A DNA stretch of 64,000 nucleotides from Aureococcus anophagefferens (taxonomy: Eukaryota > Sar > Pelagophyceae > Pelagomonadales > Pelagomonadaceae). Made by a program: the position numbers and the translations under genes. The notes under the pieces were generated by a model. The model was given only the letters and a program-made list of their open reading frames with translations, was not told the DNA's origin and searched no databases. Below, piece after piece: positions 1 through 9,495 of this stretch. Each line of letters starts with the position of its first letter. The first letter of the stretch is position 1. Where the stretch lies: positions 102,066-166,065 of the forward strand of contig NW_008705603.1 in assembly GCF_000186865.1 (NCBI RefSeq), written 5' to 3'.

Positions 1-348
1 CCAAAACGCTTCAGCATCTGCTGACGATGCCCTTCTGCCTTTGCAAGAACCTCCCGGCGCACATCGTCCTTCGTGTTACGCGCGCGGATATAGCAGCACT
101 CTCGGCGCAGCATGTCAATAAAACCCGGGTTAGTATGAGAGGCAGCTCGAGGCGATCGCGACACAACATTAGAGAAAGGCGCCACGAAAGCGCACGTCGC
201 TTGTGCGGGCTCGTTTTCGTGGCGCGCACTAGAAAAAGGAAAGGGAGACAGGGGCCATTCCCAACGTGAAGGGAGACAGGAGGTGGCTGGAAGTAGGAAG
301 AGCAAAAAAAGGAGAACGCACCCTGGCGGTGCAAGACTTGATGCAACG
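1..348. other. intergenic, short dispersed repeat
   Basis: No convincing gene. Around 131-163 there is a sequence beginning TTAGTATGAGAGGCAGCTCG that recurs at about 4327-4361, so a roughly 33-bp dispersed repeat brackets the kinase/ASCH gene pair. The small plus-strand ORF here has no recognisable domain and is Arg-rich, as chance ORFs in this DNA are. Confidence 0.5.
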
Positions 349-2103
349 TCAGGGCGCGTTTCGGCCCTCGTCGAGTTCGCCGCGAGACAGGAACCGCGCG
401 CGGAGAGGCTCCATTTCGACCGTGACGTCGACGGGCACGTCGCCCTCCGGCGCCGCGTTTGGCGCCGCGGCGTCCGTAATCGTCGCGAGGGACGCGGCGA
501 GGTCCGGGCGGCGGCCTTCGACGAACGCGTCCGCGGCGCGGAACGCGCCGCGCGCGACGGCGTCGAGGGACTCGAGCTCGTCGTCGCCGTCGCATGGCGG
601 CGTGGCCGCGGCGACGGCCGCGGCCTCGAAGAGGCGCGTCGCGGCCGCGAAGAGCGCCGCGACGTCCGCCGCGGGCCGCCGGAGCGGACCGCGCGCGGCG
701 GCCGCGGTCTGGAACGACCGGAGGAGCGCCTCCATCTCGGGAGGCACCTCCGCGTCGGGGATGACACGCGCGCCGTCGCCCGTCGCGCGCGCGACGCGGC
801 TCTCGCGCGCGGGCCGCGTCCGCGCGGACGTCGGCGGCGACGGCGTCACGGACGGCGCGGGCTCCGCCGGCGGCGGCACGTCGGGGGGCGGCGCAACCGC
901 CTCGACCTGGACCTTGGCCTCCTCGGCCTGGACCGCCGCCGCGGCCGCCGCGAGGTCGCCGGTCGAGCCCGCGCGCGAGAGCCGCCGCAGGTGCGGGTGG
1001 CGCGAGACCCAGGGGTGGCCCGCGAGCTCCTCGATGGCGGGCCGGTCGTCCGGGTCCTCCGTGAGCGCGCTCTCCAGAAAGCTCTTCGCCTCCGCGGGCA
1101 GCGGCGACGCCCGGAGCGCCGCCGCGAGGTCCGCCAGCGCCGACGACAGCGCCACCGCGAACTCCGCGGGGTCGCCCGTGAGCTTGGACGCGGGCAGCCA
1201 GCGGTCCGAGAACCACTGGCGCCCCAGGAGCAGCTCCAGCGCGACGCAGCCGATGGACCAGGCGTCGACCTTGAACGGGTCGTAATCGGCGGCCGCGACC
1301 ATCTCCGGCGGGAAGAAGCCCGGGCTCCCGCAGAACGCCGTCCCGCGCTGCCCTGGCTCGTAGGTCTCCGACATGCCGAGGTCCGTCAGGCGCACGGCGG
1401 CGACCTGGCCGTCCTCGACGCCCGGCGCGACGAGCACGTTCTCGGACTTGACGTCGTGGTGCACGACGCCTCGCGCGGACAGCGCGCAGCAGCCCGCGAC
1501 GAGCTGGCTGACGACGTGGCGCGCCACGGGCTCGGGGACGACCATGTTGGGGAAGGTGGCGCCGACGTAGCCGTAGAGGTCCCGGCCGCCGTGCTCGAGG
1601 ACGAGGTAGAGCCCCGCGCGCGCGTGCACGACGTCGACGAGCCGCGCGACGTTCGGGTGCTCGACGGCGCGCATGTGCACGACCTCGTTGTTGAGGCGCC
1701 GCACGATCTTGTAGCGCGCCGCGCGGCTCTTGTCGACGATCTTGATCGCGAGCCGCTCGCCCGATCGCTCGTCGACGCCCTCCCGGACGACGGCCGACGA
1801 GCCGACGCCGAGCGTCGCGCCCAAGCGGTAGTCGCCCATGATCGCATCGCCCTCCACGACGGCGTCGTCCATCGCGGGCAGCCCGCCGAGCAGCCGGCCC
1901 GGCCCCACGAGCCGGATCCAGATCAGGTCCATGTTCTCGGCCTTGGCGGACGCGTACTTCTGCCGCAGGATGCGCACGTCGTCCACCAGCTTCGAAACGC
2001 GCCGCTGCAGGCTGTCGCAGAAGTCGAGGAGGTCGGTGTAGGCGTCCTCGAGCGCCCACCGCGAGAACGCGGACAGGGCGTGGCGGGCCATGTTTAGGCT
2101 CAT
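349..2103 (-). CDS. Ser/Thr protein kinase
   Basis: A 584-aa protein with a eukaryotic protein kinase domain at about residues 91-345, after a predicted helical N-terminus (about 1-75). Visible motifs are the glycine-rich loop LGVGSSAVV (98-106), the ATP-binding lysine in AIKIV (K121), a likely helix-C Glu near 140, the catalytic loop HHDVKSENVL (215-224), the metal-binding DLG (241-243) and PPE (265-267) in place of APE. The usual HRD and DFG are therefore HHD and DLG, but the catalytic Asp, Lys and Asn remain, so activity is plausible. The C-terminal 200 residues are Ala/Pro-rich and low-complexity. The ATG at 2103 is the first in frame; an internal ATG at 2091 would also serve. The gene is divergent from the ASCH-like gene, with about 200 bp between start codons. 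No intron is needed. Substrate unknown. Confidence 0.88.
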   Translation of the reverse strand: MSLNMARHALSAFSRWALEDAYTDLLDFCDSLQRRVSKLVDDVRILRQKYASAKAENMDLIWIRLVGPGRLLGGLPAMDDAVVEGDAIMGDYRLGATLGVGSSAVVREGVDERSGERLAIKIVDKSRAARYKIVRRLNNEVVHMRAVEHPNVARLVDVVHARAGLYLVLEHGGRDLYGYVGATFPNMVVPEPVARHVVSQLVAGCCALSARGVVHHDVKSENVLVAPGVEDGQVAAVRLTDLGMSETYEPGQRGTAFCGSPGFFPPEMVAAADYDPFKVDAWSIGCVALELLLGRQWFSDRWLPASKLTGDPAEFAVALSSALADLAAALRASPLPAEAKSFLESALTEDPDDRPAIEELAGHPWVSRHPHLRRLSRAGSTGDLAAAAAAVQAEEAKVQVEAVAPPPDVPPPAEPAPSVTPSPPTSARTRPARESRVARATGDGARVIPDAEVPPEMEALLRSFQTAAAARGPLRRPAADVAALFAAATRLFEAAAVAAATPPCDGDDELESLDAVARGAFRAADAFVEGRRPDLAASLATITDAAAPNAAPEGDVPVDVTVEMEPLRARFLSRGELDEGRNAP

Positions 2104-2302
2104 CCGGTTGGACGACGCAAAAACGCCGACGTATTCGCGACGTCGGTGCTTTACAATACAGCCACATCAGAACCTTGAGGTAATCAATGGCTGCGGTTTG
2201 TTGGCCGACGCTCGCCTTCAAGCACCTTGTCGCGGTATGTTGACCTATGCAGCCGCCTCAGTCGACACGCCGGGAGCCAGACAGAGTACGAGCCGCGGCG
2301 CG
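2104..2302. promoter_or_regulatory. shared divergent promoter region
   Basis: About 200 bp separate the kinase start (minus) from the chosen ASCH-like start (plus). It is less GC-rich than the flanking coding DNA and must hold promoter elements for both genes. I see no clear TATA box. Inference from gene orientation only. Confidence 0.35.
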
Positions 2303-3897
2303 ATGGACTCGTCCCTTGGCTGGGGCAGCCGACGACGTGCTCGCCGCGGGCCGCAGCCCACCCTCGCCCCAGGCGTCGACGCCGGCGATCTGCCTTGCGA
2401 CGATGACGAGGACCGGGGGGCTGCCCCCGAGGATGGCGCCGGCGCGGCCGTCGACGAGGCGCCGGGCGAGGGCGACGACGGCGGGCGGTGCGCGCCGCCG
2501 ATGCTCCCGGGCGCGCTGCCGCCCGTGGCCGCGCCGCCGCCGCCGGCCGCCGCGGCCGCCGCGGCGGCCGACGGGGACAAGCGGCCGCGGGCCTACGACG
2601 ACGACGACGACGACGAGGATGCGGGTAGCAAGAAGCCGAAGCGCGTCGAGGGCGCGGCGACGCCGGGCGAGGTCGACCGGGCGGTGACGTTCAAGGGCGC
2701 GACCATCGCGTGGGCCATCCTGAAGCGGAAGAAGGTCATCGAGAACCGGCCGTACCGGCTGCCCTGCGGCGGCTGGATCGCGATCCACGTGGGCAAGGGC
2801 GCCTTCGAGGGGGACTACCGGGGCCTCGTCACGGACTGCCGCCTGCCGACGGAGGTAGAGCTCATGCGCTCGTGGCGGGCGGGGCGGGAAACAGGGCGCG
2901 ACGTTCCTTTTCCACTCGTTTCGGCTGATTTTTGGACGAGCGATCATCCCTCGGAACGGTGTCGATGCTTGTTCCGGAGCGCGCGCGCGCGGAACGCTCG
3001 CGTCGAATCACCCTTTTCCTACCCAGGTGGCAGGCGACGATCGTCGGCGCGTTCCGCGTGCGCGAGTGCCGGCGGCCGCAGAACTGCGGCGGGTCCTTCT
3101 GGGCCCAGGGCCCGGTCTGCAACGTCGTCGACGCCGTCATCGAGCTCAAGGAGCCCGTGTCCGCGCCCAAGGGCAAGCTGAGCCTCTGGCTCATGGACGA
3201 CGACGTCCGCGACGCCGTCGCCGCGGGCCTCAAAGACGCGCCGATCCTCACCAACGACCTCGGCGCGCTCCCGCCCTACGAGCCCATCGTCGGGCCCATC
3301 ACGCCGGGCCGCAACAAGCGCCGCGAGATGGTCAATGTCGAGCACGTCTTCCCGCGCGGCGGCTACGGCTTCGACGACAGCTTCGGCGGCGCGCGCTACG
3401 CCGACGGCGCGTACCCGGGCGGCTACGTCGACTACCGCGACGCGCTGCCACCGCCCTACTACGCGCCCCGGGCCTACTACGGCCCGCCCCGGCCGCCCCA
3501 CGCCCCGCCCTACGGCGGGGCCCCCGGGGGCGCGCCGCTGCCCCGGGACCTCGCCGCGGGCTACGCGGCTCCCGGCGGCGTCGTCGACGCGCCGCCGCCG
3601 CGCCCCGGCCACCCACCGCCCTTCGACGCCTACGATCCCTACCGCTTGGCGCGGGCAACCTGGCCCGGCTACGACCCGCGCGGCGCCTACGACCGCGGCG
3701 CCGCGCCCGGCGGCCACGTGCCGCGCGGGCCCCTCGAGGCGTCGCGCCAGTGGCTCTACCGCGCGCGCCGCGACGCGCCGCCGCTCTACGACGCGCCGCC
3801 GCTCTACGACGCGCCGCCGCTCTACGACGCGCCGCCCTACCCGCCGCCGCCCTACCGGCCGCCGCCGCGCTACGATCCGGGCCCGCCGCCGCCCTAG
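2303..3897 (+). CDS. ASCH-like domain protein with Pro/Tyr-rich repeat tail (one intron)
   Basis: Two exons, 2303-2871 and 3027-3897, join in frame to 479 aa. The intron (2872-3026, 155 nt) begins GTGGCG and ends CCTACCCAG; splicing gives SWQATIVGAF across the junction. Residues 1-120 are acidic and Ala/Pro-rich with a basic KKPKR patch, a possible nuclear signal. Residues about 125-290 resemble the ASCH fold (PUA-related, RNA-associated): TIAWAILKRKKVIENRPYR, then GGWIAIHVGKG, then IVGAFRVREC. The last 200 residues are a Tyr/Pro/Gly-rich disordered tail with three consecutive YDAPPL units near 3781-3835. I chose ATG 2303 because the open frame upstream to 2090 overlaps the kinase start and looks unconserved. 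RNA binding is inferred from the fold; the substrate is unknown. Confidence 0.72.
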
Positions 3898-3910
3898 CTG
3901 GCGCCCGGGC

Positions 3911-3985
3911 GCGCTCCGCGCCGAGACGACGCGGCGAGGCGCTCCGCGCCGAGACGACGCGGCGAGGCGCTCCGCGCCGAGACGA
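3911..3985. repeat. 28-bp tandem repeat, about 2.7 copies
   Basis: The unit starting GCGCTCCGCGCCGAGACGAC repeats at 3911, 3939 and 3967, immediately after the ASCH-like stop codon. A second small duplication (GGTCCTGCAGCGCACCAAGA, at about 4048 and 4076) follows. Confidence 0.85.
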
Positions 3986-4133
3986 GGCGCATCGCCCTCG
4001 ACCTTCCGAACTGCCAGCCACTGCCGAGCGAGGACCGTGCGGTCCTGCAGCGCACCAAGACGCGCGAGGACTCCGGTCCTGCAGCGCACCAAGAAACACC
4101 TGTCGCTCCTACTACCACCTGTCGCTCCCACTA

Positions 4134-4136
<3 letters not shown>

Positions 4137-4171
<35 letters not shown>
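4137..4171. repeat. (CT)n microsatellite
   Basis: About 16 uninterrupted CT units; a polypyrimidine tract in the 3' intergenic region. Confidence 0.95.
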
Positions 4172-4172
<1 letters not shown>

Positions 4173-4661
4173 GCTCCCGCGGTACGTCTTCTTCGTTGAT
4201 GTTCCTCTGACGCTCCCTACCATGAAGCCATCTGATGCACCCTACCATGACCTCAGCAAGGCTTGCCCCGTAAAACAGGTGTGTCGCGACTTTAGACGCA
4301 GAGCTCGAAGAGCAGGAGGCCGTGGTCGGATTAGTATGAGAGGCAGCTCGTGGCGATCGTGTACGTCCCCCTCCGGCTCGTGGGGCCCCGCGGCGGGCCA
4401 CTCTCAGGGTCATCGGACTGAGTGTCGATGCAAGACAGCGACGTACTCGTATGGTGCTTTACAATCGTCACAGTCGCGGATAGTGCGGAGCAGTTGAAGT
4501 CGAAACGTGACGGTCGCGAGACCCGACGCCCTGATAACGGGCTTGTTGCTCTCCAGGGTCGCACCCGGGCCGTCCGTAACGGAGGCGAAGATGCGCTCGT
4601 CCGTCGTCGGCAAGGGCCGCCCTCGAGGCCCCGACGGATACGCGCGCGCCCCTCACGCTAG
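4172..4661. other. intergenic
   Basis: Composition is more balanced than in genes. It contains the second copy of the 33-bp TTAGTATGAGAGG repeat (about 4327-4361). No coding frame with the local codon pattern is seen. Confidence 0.5.
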
Positions 4662-6219
4662 TTACGTCGGCGCGACCTCCAGGACGCCATCGTCCCCCGC
4701 GCCGAAGGTGAACGCGTGGCGGTTGAAGGCGAGGCGGGAGATGTCGGCGCCCGCCGCCGCGCAGAGGGGCGCCTTCGCCGCGAGGACGAGGTGGACGAGC
4801 CAGGCCTCGTTGTGGTCGAAACCCGTCGTGCCCGGTCGGACGGAGACGTCGTAGCCCTCGACGACGGGCGCGCCGAGGGGCGCGGTGTCGACGGCGCCAC
4901 CGCGGGCACCGAGCGCGGCCTTGAGCTCCGCGAGCGTCGCCGGGTAGGCGTCGAACGCCGCGCGCGGCAGCGACAGCCACCACCAGCGCACCGTCGAGAG
5001 GTCCGACGCTCGGGCCGCCGCGGCGTCGAAGGGCAGAAAGCCGCCGCCGCCGCCGCGCGCGGCGCCGCGGTCCGCAAAGGCCCGGGCCGTCGCAAAGACG
5101 CGTACGAAGGTCGCGCCGCGCGCGTAGTGGTACAGGTCGTAGCGCGCGTGCACGCCGTCGCGCGACGGCGCCAGGGACGCGAGCCGGAAGGACGGGTCGG
5201 CCCACAGGACGTCCGTACGCGCGCAGACGACCGCGTCGAAGCCGCGCAGGGCGGCGCCGAAGCGGTCGACGGCGACCGCGAGCTGGGCCTCCGCGTGGGC
5301 GCCCCGGGGCGCCGCGGCGACGGCGGCGTCGGCGTAGGCGACGCGGGGCCCCGCGAGCGCCTCGGCGACGGTCGCGTGGCGCGCGTAGGTCACCGCGTAG
5401 GCCTCGCAGCCCTCCGCGCGCGCGCGGACGTCGCGGAGGTGCGCTTCGTCCCGGACGCGCAGGTCGCCGACGTAGACGACCGCGCACGTCCGTCCCGCGG
5501 GGCGCGCCGCCGCCCCGCAGGCCGCGCCGACGTCCGCGGTCCGCGCGAAGGCCGCGGCGACCGCGGCCGCGCCGTGGCGCCGCTCGCGCGACGCCCAGGG
5601 CACGCGCCGCGCGACCTCGCGGCCGCCCACGGACGCGAAGACGACGAGGTCCCGGCCCCGCTCGGCCCAGGCCGCTTCAACGACGACGCCTTCGCTCTCA
5701 ACGGTCGCCGACGTCCGCGCCGTCGCCTCCGCGGCGTCGGCCGCGCGCGCGGCCGCGGCCGCGGCCGCCGGCCGCCGCCGCGGCCGCGGCCGCCGCGGCC
5801 GCCGCGACCGCGCAGCCGCCGCCGCCGCCGCACGCGACGTCGCAGTTCGCGCAGGCCAGGGCGAGGGTCTCCGTGAGATTCGTCGCCGCGTAGGGCGCCG
5901 CGGCCGCGAGATTCTCCGCGACGCCGCCGCAGCGATCGGCCGCGGCGTCGAAGACGCACCGCGGCGCCGGCGACCCGGCGCAGCCGTTGGCGCGGTGCGC
6001 CGCCATCGTGGACCGGACCGCCGCCTCCACGGCGGCCGGCCATGCAGACGCGGGCAGCTCGTCGACGACGGCCGCCGCCGCCGCCGCCACGACGTCCGGC
6101 GCCGCGTCGAGGCGCCACTCGACGCTGAGCGGCGCGTCGCCGAAGACGTTGGCGATCTGGACGGCGCACCACTCGGCGCGCGCCCAGGTCGCGAGGAGGA
6201 CGAGGCTCCGCGCCGTCAT
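4662..6219 (-). CDS. secreted GT-like protein, two coding blocks
   Basis: Two coding blocks on the minus strand appear to form one gene. Block 1 begins at ATG 6219 with a hydrophobic leader (RSLVLLATWARA), then a Cys-containing region ending in CANCDVAC. Block 2, in another frame, runs from an Ala-rich tract near 5780 through FASVGGREVARRVPW to the TAA at 4662. The two frames meet in a GCC/GGC-rich stretch at 5740-5830, so there is either a small intron or an indel there. Block 2 matches the GT-like family seen repeatedly here: VVYVGDLRVRD, then VVCARTDVLW (the R-T-D motif), then LSTVRWWWLSLP and NRHAFTF near the end. It is most like the GT part of the 46.7-50.1 kb gene. Role inferred: Golgi or ER-lumen sugar transfer. 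Confidence 0.62.
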
Positions 6220-6345
6220 CGGAGCGGCTGCCCTTGGCGCGGATTCCTCATCGTGTATTACAGCCGTAAGTAACAGTTAGTAAGTTAGTTCACAGGTCTA
6301 AAGTTCCCCAAGTGATAGGGTCGACAATGCAGATAAAAGACTCGT

Positions 6346-6480
6346 AGAGGGAAATACCCCAAACTAGGGTACTAAGGAACGTTGAGTTCAACGTTACGGG
6401 GAAGTGCAGTGTCATCTCCATAGTGTGACGTCGCGATAGAGAGGGAACAGGGTAATGTAAATTATGGGGATGATAGGGAA
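6346..6480 (+). repeat. dispersed 135-bp repeat, copy 1
   Basis: Starts AGAGGGAAATACCCCAAACT and includes GTGTGACGTCGCGATAG. Related copies lie at 27398-27486 (plus) and 36053-36186 (minus). No ORF. See findings. Confidence 0.85.
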
Positions 6481-6768
6481 TCACGAGGCTACTCAATTCA
6501 GGTAGATCCCTTTTTCAAGTTCACTACACTGACTACGAGGAATTCCCTTTTCAGGTTCAGCCCCGCAACTCTCCTTACGCATAAACCGTGGAGAATTAAA
6601 GTACAAGGGAGGAGAGGAGGGGCCTAACTAGGGATACTCTCAGGATCGGGATCCTCTAACTAACTTGAATGCCTTTGGAACCAAGGGGGCATACGGGACC
6701 CGTGTGATTTTGAGCACCAGTGCAACAGCTCACCGGCACTTGATATACGAGACTTAGATTCTTTATAG
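6481..6768. other. AT-richer intergenic stretch
   Basis: Mixed sequence between the dispersed repeat and the mosaic pseudogene. No gene seen. Confidence 0.5.
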
Positions 6769-7053
6769 TTATACGGTTGCGCAGACGCCGCCGCCGTCGC
6801 CGTCGCGGTAGAGCTCGGAGACACTGTCGAGGGCGCACACATCGCCGCCCTCGCGCAGCGCGTCGCAGAGGCGGCGGCCCGCGTCGTCGCCGAGCGGTCG
6901 CAGGACGCCGCGCTCGAGGTTCACGTGGTTCGAGAACTCGAAGGGCGCCGCGCCGGCGACGGCGAGGTCCGGCAGCAGGTCGAAGACGCCGCCCGCGGCG
7001 CGCGCGGCCTCGGAGCCCGCGCCGAAGAGCTTGTCGTCGACGAACTCGCGCGA
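6769..7053 (-). pseudogene. 3' fragment of a GT-like gene (paralogue of 45260-46258)
   Basis: Read on the minus strand, this encodes a piece closely matching the C-terminal half of the 45.3-kb GT-like protein, in the same order: REFVDDKLFGAGSEAARAAG, FDLLPDLAV, APFEFSNHVNLERGVLR, LCDALREGG and SVSELYRDGDGG, ending at a TAA (6769-6771). About 23 residues present in the intact gene (NTPYGALKSK onward) are cleanly missing between LPDLAV and AGAAPFEF. There is no 5' half. It abuts an unrelated fragment at 7054. Confidence 0.8.
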
Positions 7054-7150
7054 CCGCGATGGACCCCGTCATGAACGCGGGCACGACGAACGACACGCGC
7101 CACGCGGCCTCGGAGCCGAGGCCGACGACGTTGAAGAAGAGGATGCTCAA
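7054..7150 (-). pseudogene. possible transporter fragment
   Basis: About 30 residues in one frame (FFNVVGLGSEAAWRVSFVVP then AFMTG) resemble the AWRVSF-VP segment of NRT2/NarK nitrate transporters of the major facilitator family. It is fused out of frame to the GT fragment on its 3' side. Too short to be sure. Confidence 0.35.
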
Positions 7151-7255
7151 TAGTGAGCCACTCGGCGCAGCGCGGCAGCGTGGCGTTGGCTGGCGCCGAT
7201 GCTGAATTTGCCCACGAGCGCAGTACCACTGGTCAGCGTCCGGCTGCAGTCTGGC

Positions 7256-8983
7256 TCAGACGTGCAACGAGGGGCCCCTCCACGCGGACATCTGTTCACA
7301 GGTCGGCATGTAGCCGCCCTCGATGGCTTCGTGCTCGGCGAATTTGGCAACGCTGTCGGTCGATTTGAAGCCGTAAAAGAAGCGATGGAGGTGGTCTTTC
7401 ATGGTGTTTTCCGGAAAGGTTTTCCGCGCGTTCGGATGATAGAGGCTGTATGCGTTCGTGACCTACGAGACGCGTCTTCGTCGCAGACATCCAAGACGCA
7501 GAACCAGGTCGTCGATCGTATACTACACGGGCGCTCTACGGACGTGCGACTCGAGTTGAGGACGCCCTTGCCCGTGTGAAGGGTCGTGACGTCGAAGACG
7601 ACGAGAGAGCCGCGAGGCGCGTGGATCTCGGTCGGCGTGACGAGTTTCCGCCGTACGAGGTCCGTGACGTGATCCTCCGAGAATTGGAGGGCGCGTTTCC
7701 CCGTGACTTCCACCTCGCCGACGCAGACGGGGAGGACTTCAGGATCGGGCAGCGTGAAGCCCCAGTCGTCGAGCGTCTCGTTCCTCGCCGTCGGCCAGTC
7801 CTTGAGGAGCACGAACGGACCTTCGTCCGTGCGGACGTCGTCAAGGTACATGAGCGCCTTCACCCCGGCCGACAGATGGTCGATGTGGTAGCCTGATGCC
7901 GGTGAGACGGACACGATGCCGCAGAGGGGACTCGGGAATGCCGCGTCGTTCGAGCACGCCTGCACCGGTGAGCGATCACCTCTCTTCCTCACTTCCTGAG
8001 CCAAGGAAGGAAGGAAGGAAGGAAGCAAGGAAGCAAGCAAGTAAGCAAGCAAGTAAGCAAGCAAGCAAGGAGGGAAGGAGGGAAGCAAGCAAGCAAGCAA
8101 GCAAGCAAGCACGTGTGGTCTTCTCCTGCCCTGGACCGCGCGTCCATGTTCTGAAAGAACGCGGTGCTGCCGACGATGAGCTCGAAGTCGTCCTCGAGGG
8201 CCGCTCGTCCCTGGCTCGAGCTGTTCAACAACTTGAGCGCAGCCGCCTTGAGGCCCTCGTCGGCAGCGTGCGCGAAGATGGCCGGGCTATACGCTTCGGC
8301 TGCCCAAAGCGTCCCGACGCCGGCTCCCTCGGCGCCCCGTGGCACGCAGCTCCCGTCGTGGAGCAGGGCGTCCATCTCCTCCCGCATCTCATTCGTTTGC
8401 GCCTACCGTGGGGCGCGACTCAACCGAAAGAACGCGCCATACAAACCCAGGTGTCCGAAAGAAAGAGGAAGGACCGCGCTTGCGGCGCGTCTCGGCGCGC
8501 GCGCGCACGTACCTCCGTGAAATAGCGCGGAAAGACGACGTAGCCCGCTCCCTCCTCGACGACTCGCGTATACACCGCGTCGACCATGGCCTCGCCCCGA
8601 GGCCGCCACGAGGGCGCCTCGAAGTAGTCGTCCACGGCGCTCAAGGATTGAATGATCGCTCGGTTCTCCCCGCTGACCTTCGTGTCGTGTGGGCCGCACT
8701 CCCGCGTGCAACTCTCGTCGCCAGTAGCGCACCACACACTCTTCTTGCTCGTCGCCGTCTCGTTCAGTACGCGGCTCATGCGCAACACCTCCTGCACGCA
8801 ATTCTCCTCCTCGTCCACTTGATGCGACACGCAGAAGTACAGGGCCCTCGCCGCGTTGTCGCCGCCGTCGTAGGTCACCAAACTGCCGTCGCCAATTATA
8901 ATCTCCATGCCTTTCGCGACGGCGGTCACGAAGCACGCGCGCCAGGCGCGGCGTACTCCACGCGATGGGGGGGGGCGGGCCAT
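7256..8983 (-). CDS. PhyH-type Fe(II)/2-oxoglutarate dioxygenase, four exons
   Basis: Best model: exon 1 8983-8513; intron 8512-8403 (GTACGT...GGTAG); exon 2 from 8402 to about 8136; an intron carrying a tetranucleotide repeat; exon 3 from about 7970 to 7540; intron 7539-7463 (GTAGAG...CGTAG, 77 nt); exon 4 7462-7256. Exon 2 continues EGAGYVVFPRYFTE into AQTNEMREEMDALLHDGS, typical of phytanoyl-CoA dioxygenases. Exon 3 has the iron ligands in GYHIDHL (HxD) and LHTGKGV (distal His), with the 2OG-binding Arg likely in NSSRTS. Exon 4 reads NAYSLYHPNARKTFP to the TGA at 7256. The exon 2/3 splice sites are uncertain. The N-terminus (YFCVSHQVDEEENC) fits the Cys-pair segment shared with other genes here. 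Substrate unknown. Confidence 0.7.
8003..8110. repeat. GGAA/GCAA tetranucleotide repeat inside an intron
   Basis: About 108 bp of GGAA, GCAA and GTAA units, lying within the second intron of the dioxygenase gene. On the minus strand it is a long pyrimidine-rich CTTG/CTTC tract. Confidence 0.92.
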
Positions 8984-9005
8984 AGCGGATATTAAAGCAC
9001 ACAAG

Positions 9006-9042
9006 CCGGCCTTCGGCCGGCAAGCTCGCTTCGCGAGCTATC
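9006..9042. repeat. two adjacent perfect hairpins with TTC(G) loops
   Basis: GCCGGCCTTCGGCCGGC is followed at once by AGCTCGCTTCGCGAGCT, each a perfect stem closing on a C-TTCG-G tetraloop. They sit about 25-60 bp upstream of the dioxygenase start (ATG 8983). They could form structured RNA in its 5' UTR or be a repeat terminus. Confidence 0.8.
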
Positions 9043-9495
9043 GCCACTCGTTTGATTGAGGTTGCTCGCTGCGCTCGCTTTAAACCACTCATTGAAAGTT
9101 TTATGTTGCTGCTCGGACGGACGCTCCGCGACCACACTGCAAAATAGAATATAGAAGACGTACAGCTGCACAGTAAGTTCTAGTATGCTTAGAATGGCTT
9201 GATTGAGGTCGTTGCAGCCTGGCCGGGGCCACATTTCACCAATTTTGCCTCAATTTGAGTTCCGGCGTGACCCCCGCGTGCGCGGTGGACGGAGGACCTC
9301 TATGAGGACCTCCCGTCGGGCGACCGCGGGCCCATACCCTAGAAAGTTAGGATAGTTTGCTAGCTTACTAACGTCGCTATGATCCAACATAGCAATTTCC
9401 CTAATAATTATTATTTATTGTAAAACAAAAATAAACGCAGGCGGATCGATCTGGAGGGGCCCAGGGCAGGGGCCGTTGGATCTGGTTCTGCACGC
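9043..9495. other. intergenic, AT-rich toward the right
   Basis: No gene found. The 9340-9435 stretch is notably AT-rich (TAATAATTATTATTTATTG) and lies upstream of the methyltransferase-Tudor gene, a plausible promoter region. Confidence 0.45.

Noticed and set aside
11..2221. A 736-codon minus-strand ORF overlapping the kinase
   Set aside because: Its protein is a monotonous Arg/Ala/Gly shadow frame; the kinase motifs are in the 349-2103 frame.
5698..6219. Separate small gene upstream of the GT-like ORF
   Set aside because: It has a signal peptide and ends abruptly in the Ala tract where the GT frame begins, so one gene is the simpler reading; kept as such with moderate confidence.
8003..8110. 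Regularly spaced GCAAGCAAGTAAGCAAGC units resembling a CRISPR-like array
   Set aside because: It is a plain tetranucleotide microsatellite inside an intron; there are no spacers.
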